From NCBI GenBank assembly GCA_900547295.1, contig URGK01000017.1:1-35277 (forward strand): DNA of 35,277 bases, given 5' to 3'. Below are positions 23,864 through 31,544 of this stretch, piece by piece. Position 1 is the stretch's first letter; each line of letters starts with the position of its first letter. Under the pieces are notes generated by a model. The model did not search any database and was not told the DNA's origin. It saw only the letters and a program-made list of their open reading frames with translations. This DNA is from an uncultured Eubacteriales bacterium (lineage in GTDB: Bacteria; Bacillota; Clostridia; Peptostreptococcales; Anaerovoracaceae). The translations under genes were made by a program, and so were the position numbers.

Positions 23864-25372
23864 TTATTTAGTGTTAAGAAATTCCTCTACATATTCAACG
23901 TCAGACGGCGTGTCTATATACTGTGTGCCGCGCTTCTGCCTTGTTTCTCTGCCCTTGCCTGTTATGAGAACCACTGCGTTTTCGCCTGCCTCGTCTATGG
24001 CTCTTTTAATAGCTTCACGCCTGTCCTCAATTATGTCATAGCTGCAGTGCTGTTCCTTAATATGCTGTGCTATTTCTCTGCATATCTTGGTAACGGACTC
24101 CTCTCCGCCGTCTTCTTCTGTTATGAATACGTGGTCTGAATATCTGCCCGCAATCTCGCCCAGTTCTTTTCTTCTTCCCAGAGCTTTCTTGCCGGGACAG
24201 CCGAACACTATTGATATCTTTCTTCCCGGATATTCTTTTCTGGTTGACTGGAAAAGTGTTTCAAAGCTCATTTTGTTGTGAGCATAATCGACTATAACAT
24301 CGAGGTTTTTGGAGGCGTCCGTATAGACCTCCATTCTGCCGCTTACTCTTGCTTTTTTGAGTCCTGATTTAATGTGTTCTACAGGTATATTAAGGCTGCG
24401 CGCAATGGCAACTGCCGCAAGGGCGTTGTCTGCGTTAAACAGCCCTTTCATAGAAAGTCTGAATTCCTCATCGAAGCTGTCGCATCTGGCCTTAAAGGAT
24501 ATGCCAACCGGCTCCGCCTTGACATCATATCCGTATATATCCGCATCAGGTCTGTCTATACCGAAAGTAACAACCGCAGGAGCCGCAGAAGCAGCTTTCA
24601 TAACTTCCTTTTCGCAGTCTGTATTTAAGTTCACCACCGCTGTGCGGCATTGTGAAAACAGTTTCAGCTTGGAGTGGAAATAGTCGTTAAAATCAGGGTG
24701 CTCTATACCGCTGATATGGTCCTCTCCTATGTTCAGAAAACAGCCTATTTCATACATTACACCGAGAGTCCTGCCATACTTTAGAGCCTGACTTGACACC
24801 TCCATGGTAAGATACTCTATACCGCTGTTTACCGCATTTAAAAAATGCTGATGAAGCTCAAATGTTTCAGGTGTAGTCAGATGCGACTCCTCGTTTATAA
24901 CGCCGTCGTAATTGTCAATTCCCGAAATAATGGCACTTCTCGGTTTGCCGCAGGCTCTGAGGTAATCGTCAAGTATATATTTGACAAAATACGCTGTGCT
25001 TGATTTGCCCTTGGTTCCCGTAATGCCTGTCAGATGCAGGCTGTCCCATATATTGTTATAAAAAAGATTTGCTATATATCCCATAGCGCTTCGTATGTCA
25101 TTTACAATAACCGCTGTAACCTCTGAATTTTCGGGAAGCTCGTATTCTTTCTCGCTGACATATACGGTACTGCCCTTTTTAACAGCGTCGTGCAGATATT
25201 TTTCCGAAAAATGCGCACCCTTGCATACAAACAGCGAGTTGTCTTTAATATCCATGGAATTATAGGATATATGTCCGACCAGAGCATCTGTATCACCCGA
25301 AACCGATACCAGCAGGCCCTGCTGTTTTAACAACTCTGTATATTCTGAAACGTTGTGCAGCTTTGTTATCAT
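23864..25372 (-). CDS. murE: MurE-like UDP-MurNAc-tripeptide synthetase, probably L-lysine type
   Basis: 502 residues. Mur ligase motifs run in order: ATP loop GITGTKGKSS (116-125), TMEVSSQAL (189-197), NIGEDHISGIEHPDF (214-228), the carbamylated-lysine segment YFHSKLKLF (231-239), and VDYAHNKMSF (361-370). The arrangement resembles streptococcal MurE, which adds L-lysine and has GTKGKTT and VDYAHNGDS. The position of the DNPR motif of diaminopimelate-adding enzymes reads EEDGGEES (419-426). It overlaps the racemase stop by four bases and shares a unit with a D-aspartate ligase-like gene. The substrate is inferred, and a second MurE elsewhere in the genome cannot be excluded. Confidence 0.8.
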   Translation of the reverse strand: MITKLHNVSEYTELLKQQGLLVSVSGDTDALVGHISYNSMDIKDNSLFVCKGAHFSEKYLHDAVKKGSTVYVSEKEYELPENSEVTAVIVNDIRSAMGYIANLFYNNIWDSLHLTGITGTKGKSSTAYFVKYILDDYLRACGKPRSAIISGIDNYDGVINEESHLTTPETFELHQHFLNAVNSGIEYLTMEVSSQALKYGRTLGVMYEIGCFLNIGEDHISGIEHPDFNDYFHSKLKLFSQCRTAVVNLNTDCEKEVMKAASAAPAVVTFGIDRPDADIYGYDVKAEPVGISFKARCDSFDEEFRLSMKGLFNADNALAAVAIARSLNIPVEHIKSGLKKARVSGRMEVYTDASKNLDVIVDYAHNKMSFETLFQSTRKEYPGRKISIVFGCPGKKALGRRKELGEIAGRYSDHVFITEEDGGEESVTKICREIAQHIKEQHCSYDIIEDRREAIKRAIDEAGENAVVLITGKGRETRQKRGTQYIDTPSDVEYVEEFLNTK

Positions 25373-26073
25373 TTTAATTTACCTCCACACAATGGAATAA
25401 CCTTTCTGGCTACAATCTCCATAGGGTCTACGAAGAAGTCTGAAAGCCTGTACTGATCCTTTATAACGGAAAGCTCTGTGCAGCCCAGTATTGCGCAGCT
25501 GCATTTCCTTTTGACAAGCTCTGCTTCTATTTTGTGAAAATCTTTGATATTGATTTTGTTACCGCTTTTAACACCGTTATATATGATGTCCATATTGAGC
25601 TTCTGCATTTCGTCTGAAAGTTCTACAGGCACCATATCATATTTGAGTATTGCATCGTGATACATTCTCATTTTTACTGTACCGTCCGTAGCCATTATTC
25701 CGACTCTTGTATCCCTGCCGAACCGCTCGTATACCGCTGCTGCTGTTTCTTCAATCATATTTATGATTTCAATATGGCTAAGCTGCTTAATCTGATCAAG
25801 AAGCACATGGCAGGTGTTGCACGGAATTATGGCATACTCCGCTCCTGCGCGTTCAAGTATTCCCAGATCGTTTTTGAGCTCGGAAAACAGTACGTCAAGT
25901 CTGCCCTCAAAGATTGCTTTTGTTCTGTCAATCATAGATGCGTGGCTTAATATAACCATGTCTATATGGTCCTGGTCACACTCCGCCCTGGTATTTTCAA
26001 TAACGTATTTATAAAACACATCAGTCGCAAGAGGACCCATTCCTCCTATAACTCCTAAAACCTTATCCCTCAT
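25369..26073 (-). CDS. Aspartate/glutamate racemase family, probably aspartate racemase
   Basis: 234 residues. VIGGMGPLATDVFY at the N-terminus is typical of aspartate racemases. The two catalytic cysteines are in IPCNTCH (C85) and ILGCTEL (C198). Its place between a D-aspartate ligase-like gene and a MurE-like gene makes D-aspartate the likely product, as with RacD in Enterococcus faecium. AAGGAG precedes the ATG; the start is 10 bases after the ligase stop. Confidence 0.88.
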   Translation of the reverse strand: MRDKVLGVIGGMGPLATDVFYKYVIENTRAECDQDHIDMVILSHASMIDRTKAIFEGRLDVLFSELKNDLGILERAGAEYAIIPCNTCHVLLDQIKQLSHIEIINMIEETAAAVYERFGRDTRVGIMATDGTVKMRMYHDAILKYDMVPVELSDEMQKLNMDIIYNGVKSGNKINIKDFHKIEAELVKRKCSCAILGCTELSVIKDQYRLSDFFVDPMEIVARKVIPLCGGKLK

Positions 26074-26083
26074 CTCAAGCTCC

Positions 26084-27289
26084 TTATTTACCTAAATATT
26101 TTCTGAATTTGTAATGCTGTCCCATCAGCGATTTGAACAGTCTGAGTTTCCTCATAAACTTGTTGTCCTCTTTGTAGAGAAGCGGATTTACATATCTGTC
26201 CTCTTTAATCAAGCGCTTCATTTTAGCTCTGTATTCTTCAGGTTTGATATAGTCAAATGCTACTTTTTTAGGGACTACCATCCACAGATTTTCGTTGTCA
26301 ACGGCCTTAAACTCAAGAGGTCTGTCATAGATATAGTCCTCCACCAGATACTTTGTTATATTGGCGCCTGCGCCTGTAACATAGAAATTGCTTCGGCCCT
26401 GTCTGGTGTTTATCTCAAACACCTTGTATTTGCCGTCCCTCTGGTCGTATTTGATGTCAAAGTTTGAAAAGCCCACATAGCCTATGTCCTCAAGAAGTTT
26501 TTTGAAAGACTGCTCAAGCTGCTCGTTGTGTTCTGTAATTATAACGGCGTGGTTGCCTATGCCGTGAGGAGTATGCTCCTCCAGCAGCACATGTCCCAGA
26601 CACATCATCTTAACCTTTCCGTGCTTGTCCGAGTAATTTGTGAGAACTCTCATATATGTGTCATCGCCTGGTATGAAGTTCTGTATTATGATTGAGTCGT
26701 CATAGCCTGCGTCATATATATCGTGAAGCACCTGCTCAAGCTCGGCTCTTGTATCCACCTTGTAGACCTTTTTCTGGGTTGCAAACGGGTGCCTCCAGTA
26801 TTCGATACCGTTTGACGGCTTGATTATAAACGGTCCGTCAAATGGCAGTCTGAAATCATACCCCCGCTCTTTGCGGTGTACAAATGTATCCGGGTAATCA
26901 ACGCCTATCTTCTCGCATCTTGCATAGAATTTTTCCTTATGTATAAGGTCATTCATAAGTTCTGCATCTATATACGGTGCTATAACGTTTTTGGGGAAAT
27001 ACTGCTTGTTTTCGGCCATAAGCTGAACATAGCTGTCACCGCAACCTACAAGCAGTACGGTTGTGTCACTGTGCTTATCTGCAAAATCCGTAACAAGCTG
27101 CAGGAATGTATCTTTGCAGTCAGCCTGCGGATTTGCGGTATAGTGCATTATCTTTGTATCAATGCACGGACCCGACATAAATTTGCCGTATACATAAGGT
27201 TTAATTCTATATTCTTCGTGAAAAGCTCTCGCTACGCTATATACATTAATATCTCCTGCAAAAAGCAGAGGAATAAAGCTTTTTTCCAT
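26084..27289 (-). CDS. ATP-grasp D-aspartate ligase-like protein (Aslfm type)
   Basis: 401 residues from ATG at 27289 with GGAGG five bases upstream; a TTG at 27301 is less likely. Segments recall Enterococcus faecium Aslfm, which joins D-Asp to the side-chain amine of L-Lys in peptidoglycan precursors: FAGDINVYSVARAFHEEY, LLVGCGDSYV, FIIKPSNGIEY, IIQNFIPGDDTYMRVLTNY, MMCLGHVLLEEHTPHGIGN and VFEINTRQGRSNFYVTGAG, which includes the metal-binding E-x-N of ATP-grasp enzymes. I compared these from memory and did not align them. The racemase downstream would supply the substrate. The promoter at 27371-27344 probably drives all three genes. Confidence 0.85.
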   Translation of the reverse strand: MEKSFIPLLFAGDINVYSVARAFHEEYRIKPYVYGKFMSGPCIDTKIMHYTANPQADCKDTFLQLVTDFADKHSDTTVLLVGCGDSYVQLMAENKQYFPKNVIAPYIDAELMNDLIHKEKFYARCEKIGVDYPDTFVHRKERGYDFRLPFDGPFIIKPSNGIEYWRHPFATQKKVYKVDTRAELEQVLHDIYDAGYDDSIIIQNFIPGDDTYMRVLTNYSDKHGKVKMMCLGHVLLEEHTPHGIGNHAVIITEHNEQLEQSFKKLLEDIGYVGFSNFDIKYDQRDGKYKVFEINTRQGRSNFYVTGAGANITKYLVEDYIYDRPLEFKAVDNENLWMVVPKKVAFDYIKPEEYRAKMKRLIKEDRYVNPLLYKEDNKFMRKLRLFKSLMGQHYKFRKYLGK

Positions 27290-27336
27290 AATTGCCTCCA
27301 AAATTTAATCTTCTGTTAGTCATCTAAAAATATCAT

Positions 27337-28443
27337 TCATTCTATTATATCATTTTTACCTGTTTTTTCAATAATATCAGCGGCAACTGCATCTATTTTT
27401 TCAAAATCCATTGCAGGAATATAAAATGCCTCAAGCTCGTCGTGTTTTTTGTGAGCCTCGCGGATATGCTCAATCCCCTGTTCAAGCAGGCTGCGGAACT
27501 GTTCTTCGTTTCTGACCATATCTGTTTCGATTTTTTCACAGGAAACCATATCGCTTAAATCAAGCAGCATTATTTCCCCCGCATCAAGCTCCCACGGCTC
27601 TGTATCGTGGTAATTGTTGCAGGTGATAAATGCAACTCTCTCCTCAGGGAAAAGCAGATGCTCTATTTTTTCCGCAGGCTTCATCGGGCAGTAGAATTCC
27701 TCCACGTCAATTCCTCTGTAAACCGCTCCCTCCGACAGTATGTTAAACATCATAGAGGCATTTAGGCCTGTCGGTGCATTGATAAGATAGATGCGTTTGT
27801 AGTCCTTTACCAGACTTTTTATGTAATTGATGTTTCCCTCCGGAGTTATGGCGCTTGCAAAGAATTTCTTGCGGCTTCCGCAGGTTAGGGAAAGACTGCT
27901 GAATTCAAATTCCGAGTCTAAAATCTCTGCTACTGTCTTGTAAATTTCGGCATCATTTATACATCTTTCGTATTCCCTTTCCATAATCTGATGCACATTT
28001 GAAGCTGCTGCCAGCATATTGTAGGCTCTTGCAAAGCATCTGCCTATCTCGCTGTTCAGCCTTATAATATCCCTTTTGGCTGCTGTAAGGTCAGAGTTTT
28101 TCCACATTGCCCCCAGGTTTATAATCTCATCCACCGCGCCCGGATTAATTGGGTCCGTAACATGAGGTCTTGTAGCGTCTATAAAGGCTGTTCTTTTGTT
28201 CTTGATTATTATTCCGTCAAGTGAATTGCTGTCCGATGAGCAGTGGAGAAAATCCACATTCATACCTCTGTCAAGAAATTCCTCACCAATCTTTCTCATA
28301 AATGTTGATTTACCGCTGCCGGGTCCGCCCTTGATGCAGTATATTCTCTTTGCTTCTTTCTGGTCCAGTATGTAGCTGTAATACGAAAAAAAGCCCTCCG
28401 GCGTGTTGTTGCCCGGAAAGTAGTGTCGCTGTGTTCCTTTCAA
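27337..28443 (-). CDS. P-loop ATPase, PRK06851-like
   Basis: 368 residues from TTG at 28443; AGGTGA lies six bases before it, and KGTQRHYFPGNNTPEGFFSY at the start matches the family. A GTG at 28452 would sit within that ribosome site. The first half has a Walker A CIKGGPGSGKSTFMRKIG (about residues 37-53). The second half has another region with YLINAPTGLNASMM, a degenerate P-loop, so the protein looks like an internal duplication. The role is unknown. The ribosome site touches a hairpin (28453-28477). Confidence 0.75.
   Translation of the reverse strand: MKGTQRHYFPGNNTPEGFFSYYSYILDQKEAKRIYCIKGGPGSGKSTFMRKIGEEFLDRGMNVDFLHCSSDSNSLDGIIIKNKRTAFIDATRPHVTDPINPGAVDEIINLGAMWKNSDLTAAKRDIIRLNSEIGRCFARAYNMLAAASNVHQIMEREYERCINDAEIYKTVAEILDSEFEFSSLSLTCGSRKKFFASAITPEGNINYIKSLVKDYKRIYLINAPTGLNASMMFNILSEGAVYRGIDVEEFYCPMKPAEKIEHLLFPEERVAFITCNNYHDTEPWELDAGEIMLLDLSDMVSCEKIETDMVRNEEQFRSLLEQGIEHIREAHKKHDELEAFYIPAMDFEKIDAVAADIIEKTGKNDIIE
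27344..27371 (-). promoter_or_regulatory. Promoter of the D-Asp ligase/racemase/murE unit
   Basis: On the minus strand TTGAAA (27371-27366) and TATAAT (27349-27344) are 16 bases apart, with TGA before the -10 box (extended -10). The -35 box lies within the last codons of the upstream ATPase gene. Confidence 0.6.
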
Positions 28444-28448
28444 AAAAA

Positions 28449-28477
28449 TCACCTCATATTACAATATTGCATATGAG
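28449..28477 (-). promoter_or_regulatory. Hairpin overlapping the ribosome site of the ATPase gene
   Basis: CTCATAT (28453-28459) and ATATGAG (28471-28477) are exact inverted arms around an 11-base loop holding CAATATTG. On the minus-strand RNA the AGGTGA ribosome site (28454-28449) shares its first bases with one arm, and CA/TG pairs could extend the helix past a bulged G. Confidence 0.35.
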
Positions 28478-28519
28478 TGTAATCCGTACCTTGTCTGTGT
28501 GAAATTTTTATAAATTTTT

Positions 28520-28563
28520 CAAAAAAGCAACCGGAATGTGTTTAAATCTCCACTCCGATTGCT
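28520..28563 (-). terminator. Terminator of the DUF975 gene
   Basis: AGCAACCGGAATG (28526-28538) and CACTCCGATTGCT (28551-28563) pair over all 13 positions in the minus-strand RNA, two as G-U. T6 follows on that strand. It ends the mutase-DUF4190-DUF975 unit. Confidence 0.88.
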
Positions 28564-28585
28564 CTCTGATTTTCTTATTAAATTC

Positions 28586-29371
28586 TTATTCCACTATGGT
28601 AAATTCAGCCTCTACAGTCGCATCTGCCTGCGGTCTGCCCTTGAGCATATCATAGAAATTAACCTCTGTGGCAGTTATGTATGCCAGAACCCACAGCATT
28701 GGAATTTCTGCAGCAAGGATAAGGATATCAGTCCAGAGGCCTGTAATATAGAAGCCCTCTGTAACTCCCCTTATTATTCCCGATGCGAGACCTGCAAGTA
28801 TTCCCCAGCCTATAAATGAAAGATACAGACAGAACAGCTTGCCTTTGTTTCCCATCATCATTTCCTTGCTTTCGTTGATGCACTGCATTATGTTCTTCGA
28901 CGGATCATCCGCAAGAATAAAGAAAGCCTGACTGTATCTAAGCGCTGCGATTATTCCCGGAAATACAAGCAGCAGCGACCAGAGCGCTGTGAATAGTGAT
29001 GTCATAAAGAACAGTCCCAGCGATTTAAGCGCATATTCAAACCCGTTAAACACATCCACAGGGCTTGCCTGTCTTCTTCTGACTATGGCCATAAAGAACA
29101 TCGCCACTCCGATTGAAAATATGCCGGTGATTACAAATGTATATATGCCCGACAGCGGGGATGTATCTATTGTCAGCTCCTGTTCTCCGTAAAACATCGG
29201 TATGTATTTAGGATAGCCCATAATCCTGTCCAGTATAAGCGGCGGGATATTTAATATAGCCTCATATATCAGAAGTCCTAATACTGCTGTCTTCCACATT
29301 CCCTCAAGAGAATTTCTGCCGCGCGCCCTAAGACTGCTGCTGGGCTCTGTTATTATTATTTTTTCATTCAT
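28586..29371 (-). CDS. DUF975 family membrane protein
   Basis: 261 residues with about six membrane segments (near 28-45, 70-95, 115-140, 142-158, 175-200, 212-235). SSSLRARGRNSLEGMWKTAV at the start, FPGIIAALRYSQAFFILADDP and ESKEMMMGNKGKLFCLYLSF are typical of DUF975. Function unknown. GGAGGAAATGTGAA lies before the ATG. It lies 30 bases after the DUF4190 gene and is followed by a strong terminator. Confidence 0.82.
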   Translation of the reverse strand: MNEKIIITEPSSSLRARGRNSLEGMWKTAVLGLLIYEAILNIPPLILDRIMGYPKYIPMFYGEQELTIDTSPLSGIYTFVITGIFSIGVAMFFMAIVRRRQASPVDVFNGFEYALKSLGLFFMTSLFTALWSLLLVFPGIIAALRYSQAFFILADDPSKNIMQCINESKEMMMGNKGKLFCLYLSFIGWGILAGLASGIIRGVTEGFYITGLWTDILILAAEIPMLWVLAYITATEVNFYDMLKGRPQADATVEAEFTIVE

Positions 29372-29401
29372 TTCACATTTCCTCCTGTTTCCTTTAGTGT
29401 G

Positions 29402-29788
29402 CTAGAAAAAGCTGAACATTGCAATGCTGCCTGCCAGAATTAAAATAAACACGATTATGCCTATGACCGCTGATGCGATACCGATAATCGACAGTACAAA
29501 TGCCGCCGTAACAGTACTTGACGGGTTGCAGGCTCTTTCTTTGGAACTTAATACAAGTCCTATGACAGAACATATAAGTCCTATAAATGCAAATTTGCCG
29601 GTAAAGGCAGTTACCACACCTGCAATGCCCAGCACCAGCGCCGCAGTGGCCGTGCTGCTGTCGCTCTGTTTCTGATTATTATCCTGACTGTTGCTGCTGC
29701 CGCAGCTGTAGCTGTGAACAGTAGTGTCGCTTTTTACTTCTTCAAATTCTGCATCAATTACGTTTTCTCTGCTATTGTTCTCTTCCAT
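29402..29788 (-). CDS. Small DUF4190-like membrane protein
   Basis: 128 residues. A polar, Ser/Gln/Asn-rich N-terminal 45 residues is followed by three hydrophobic segments (about 47-65, 66-82, 95-127) with ALVLGIAGVVTAF and ICSVIGLVLSSKERA, a DUF4190-type pattern. GGGGATCAGA precedes the ATG, and the start overlaps the mutase end by 17 bases. Function unknown. Confidence 0.7.
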   Translation of the reverse strand: MEENNSRENVIDAEFEEVKSDTTVHSYSCGSSNSQDNNQKQSDSSTATAALVLGIAGVVTAFTGKFAFIGLICSVIGLVLSSKERACNPSSTVTAAFVLSIIGIASAVIGIIVFILILAGSIAMFSFF

Positions 29789-31445
29789 TCTGATCCCCTG
29801 TTAACTCCTCTTTAATTTTTTCGATAGCTTCCTTTATCAGCGCTGTTTTATCACTGCAAATACGCGCAGCCTCCGCCTCTGACCTGCCCTGAGCAAATAT
29901 GTACGCCTTGAGCTTTGGCTCTGTCCCCGACGGTCTGATATATACTATGCTGCCGTCATTAAAACGATACTTGAGAATATCGGCTGCAGGAAGATTATCT
30001 CCTCCGTTTATGTAATCCTGCGCCTCAGCGTCAAATGTCGCTTCTCCTGCTCTGAGCATAGCCATAATCCCGGCAATTCTCGCTTCTCCGCCGGTCTCGT
30101 TATCTTCATAATTGAAGGTACTGCTGCTACAGTAGCCGAACTTCTTGTATATCTTGTCAAGACCCGCTAGAATATTTTTATAGTAAACCGCCATTTCAAC
30201 CGCTGTCATAGCGGCTCCTATGCCGTCCTTGTCCCTGCAGTAGCTGCCTATCAGATAACCGTTGCTTTCTTCAAAGCCGAAAACAAATTTTTTCTCATCC
30301 TCAAGGGCAGTAATTGCCTCACCTATATATTTGAAGCCTGTCAGAGTGGTTTTGACCTGCACCTTATGCTTCTTTGCTATGCTTTCGATAAGCGGCGTGC
30401 TGACTATGCTTTTGAATACATAGCCTTTTTTGATATGTCTGCGGTTTTTGCATATGTAGTTAAACATAAGTATGCCGATTTCGTTGCCTGTAAGAATTCT
30501 GTAGCCGCTTCCGTCCTTAACTGCTATACCGGTCCTGTCACCGTCAGGATCTGTCACAATAATAAGATCTGCGTCTGTTTCCTCTGCTTTCCTGATGGCC
30601 TGCTCATAAACCTCCGGTTTTTCGGGGTTGGGATAAGGGCAGGTCGGAAAATCTCCGTCATGCTCTATCTGGTTTTCGACTATATATAAATTCTTGAGGC
30701 CCGCTCTTTCGAGTACAGTTTTGACATATTTATATCCTGCGCCGTAAAGCGGCGTATATACTACTCTGATATTGCTGCCTGATATGTCCGTAAGCCTGAG
30801 TGCAAGTATGCTCCTGATAAATTCCTCGCATATATCATTGTCAACATAGGTGCATATACTCCATTTGAACGCATCTTCAAAATCCATATATGATACGTCC
30901 TCAAAGGTATCAAGGGCCTGACACTCCGCAAGTATCGCTTCGCTTGCCTCATCTGTAATCTGATAGCCGTCACTGCTGTATACCTTGTAGCCGTTGTATT
31001 CCCTGCTGTTGTGACTTGCGGTTATCATCAGACCAAGTGAAGCGCCAAGGCGTTTTACGGCAAAGGACAGCAGCGATACCGGAGCCATTTCGTCAAATAT
31101 ATACACCGGAATACCGTTTGCCGCCATAACACACGCAGCTTCCTTTGCAAATTCCTCCGAGTTCATGCGGCAGTCATATGCGATGACAAACGACGGATCG
31201 CTGTAATTCTTCTTTATATATGAAGCAACACCCTGAGTAACCTTTCGTACCACATATCTGTTCATTCTGTTGGTTCCAGCTCCCATAATGCCTCTCAGCC
31301 CCGATGTGCCGAAACTCAGTTCCTTATGGAAAGCGTCATATATTTTATCTGTGTCCCATCTCATATCGGCAAGCTCTGCGCGCATATCCGCATCCAGCTC
31401 CTTTTGGGATATCCACAGGTTATATTCTTTGATTGAGTTTTCCAT
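29772..31445 (-). CDS. Phospho-sugar mutase (phosphoglucomutase/phosphomannomutase)
   Basis: 557 residues, the length of the Bacillus PgcA group. SFGTSGLRGIMGAGTNRMN, the phosphoserine loop ITASHNSREYNGYKVY, the metal loop DPDGDRTG, FGFEESNGYLIG and the phosphate-binding IRPSGTEPKLK near the end are all intact. It interconverts hexose 1- and 6-phosphates, probably glucose, supplying UDP-glucose or glycogen synthesis. It starts a three-gene unit with the two small membrane proteins. Confidence 0.92.
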   Translation of the reverse strand: MENSIKEYNLWISQKELDADMRAELADMRWDTDKIYDAFHKELSFGTSGLRGIMGAGTNRMNRYVVRKVTQGVASYIKKNYSDPSFVIAYDCRMNSEEFAKEAACVMAANGIPVYIFDEMAPVSLLSFAVKRLGASLGLMITASHNSREYNGYKVYSSDGYQITDEASEAILAECQALDTFEDVSYMDFEDAFKWSICTYVDNDICEEFIRSILALRLTDISGSNIRVVYTPLYGAGYKYVKTVLERAGLKNLYIVENQIEHDGDFPTCPYPNPEKPEVYEQAIRKAEETDADLIIVTDPDGDRTGIAVKDGSGYRILTGNEIGILMFNYICKNRRHIKKGYVFKSIVSTPLIESIAKKHKVQVKTTLTGFKYIGEAITALEDEKKFVFGFEESNGYLIGSYCRDKDGIGAAMTAVEMAVYYKNILAGLDKIYKKFGYCSSSTFNYEDNETGGEARIAGIMAMLRAGEATFDAEAQDYINGGDNLPAADILKYRFNDGSIVYIRPSGTEPKLKAYIFAQGRSEAEAARICSDKTALIKEAIEKIKEELTGDQNGREQ

Positions 31446-31490
31446 TTTACATTTCCTCCAATGGTATTAATATTCTATCATAGATGAATA

Positions 31491-31530
31491 TAAAAAAACA
31501 GAGGCAGAATATGAGTAATTCCGCCCCTGT
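31491..31530 (-). terminator. Terminator of the hydrogenase operon
   Basis: ACAGAGGCAGAAT (31498-31510) and ATTCCGCCCCTGT (31518-31530) pair over 13 positions in the minus-strand RNA, two as G-U, with a 7-base loop and T7 after it. It lies 15 bases past the hydrogenase stop. Confidence 0.9.
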
Positions 31531-31544
31531 GATATACAAAAGGG

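Noticed and set aside
23595..24041. Plus-strand ORF of 148 codons spanning the lipoprotein/murE junction
   Set aside because: It lies opposite two genes with clear motifs and is Ser/Leu-rich as expected of a shadow frame.
26876..27319. Plus-strand ORF of 147 codons
   Set aside because: It is antisense to the N-terminal part of the D-aspartate ligase-like gene, whose motifs are conserved; no ribosome site is seen.
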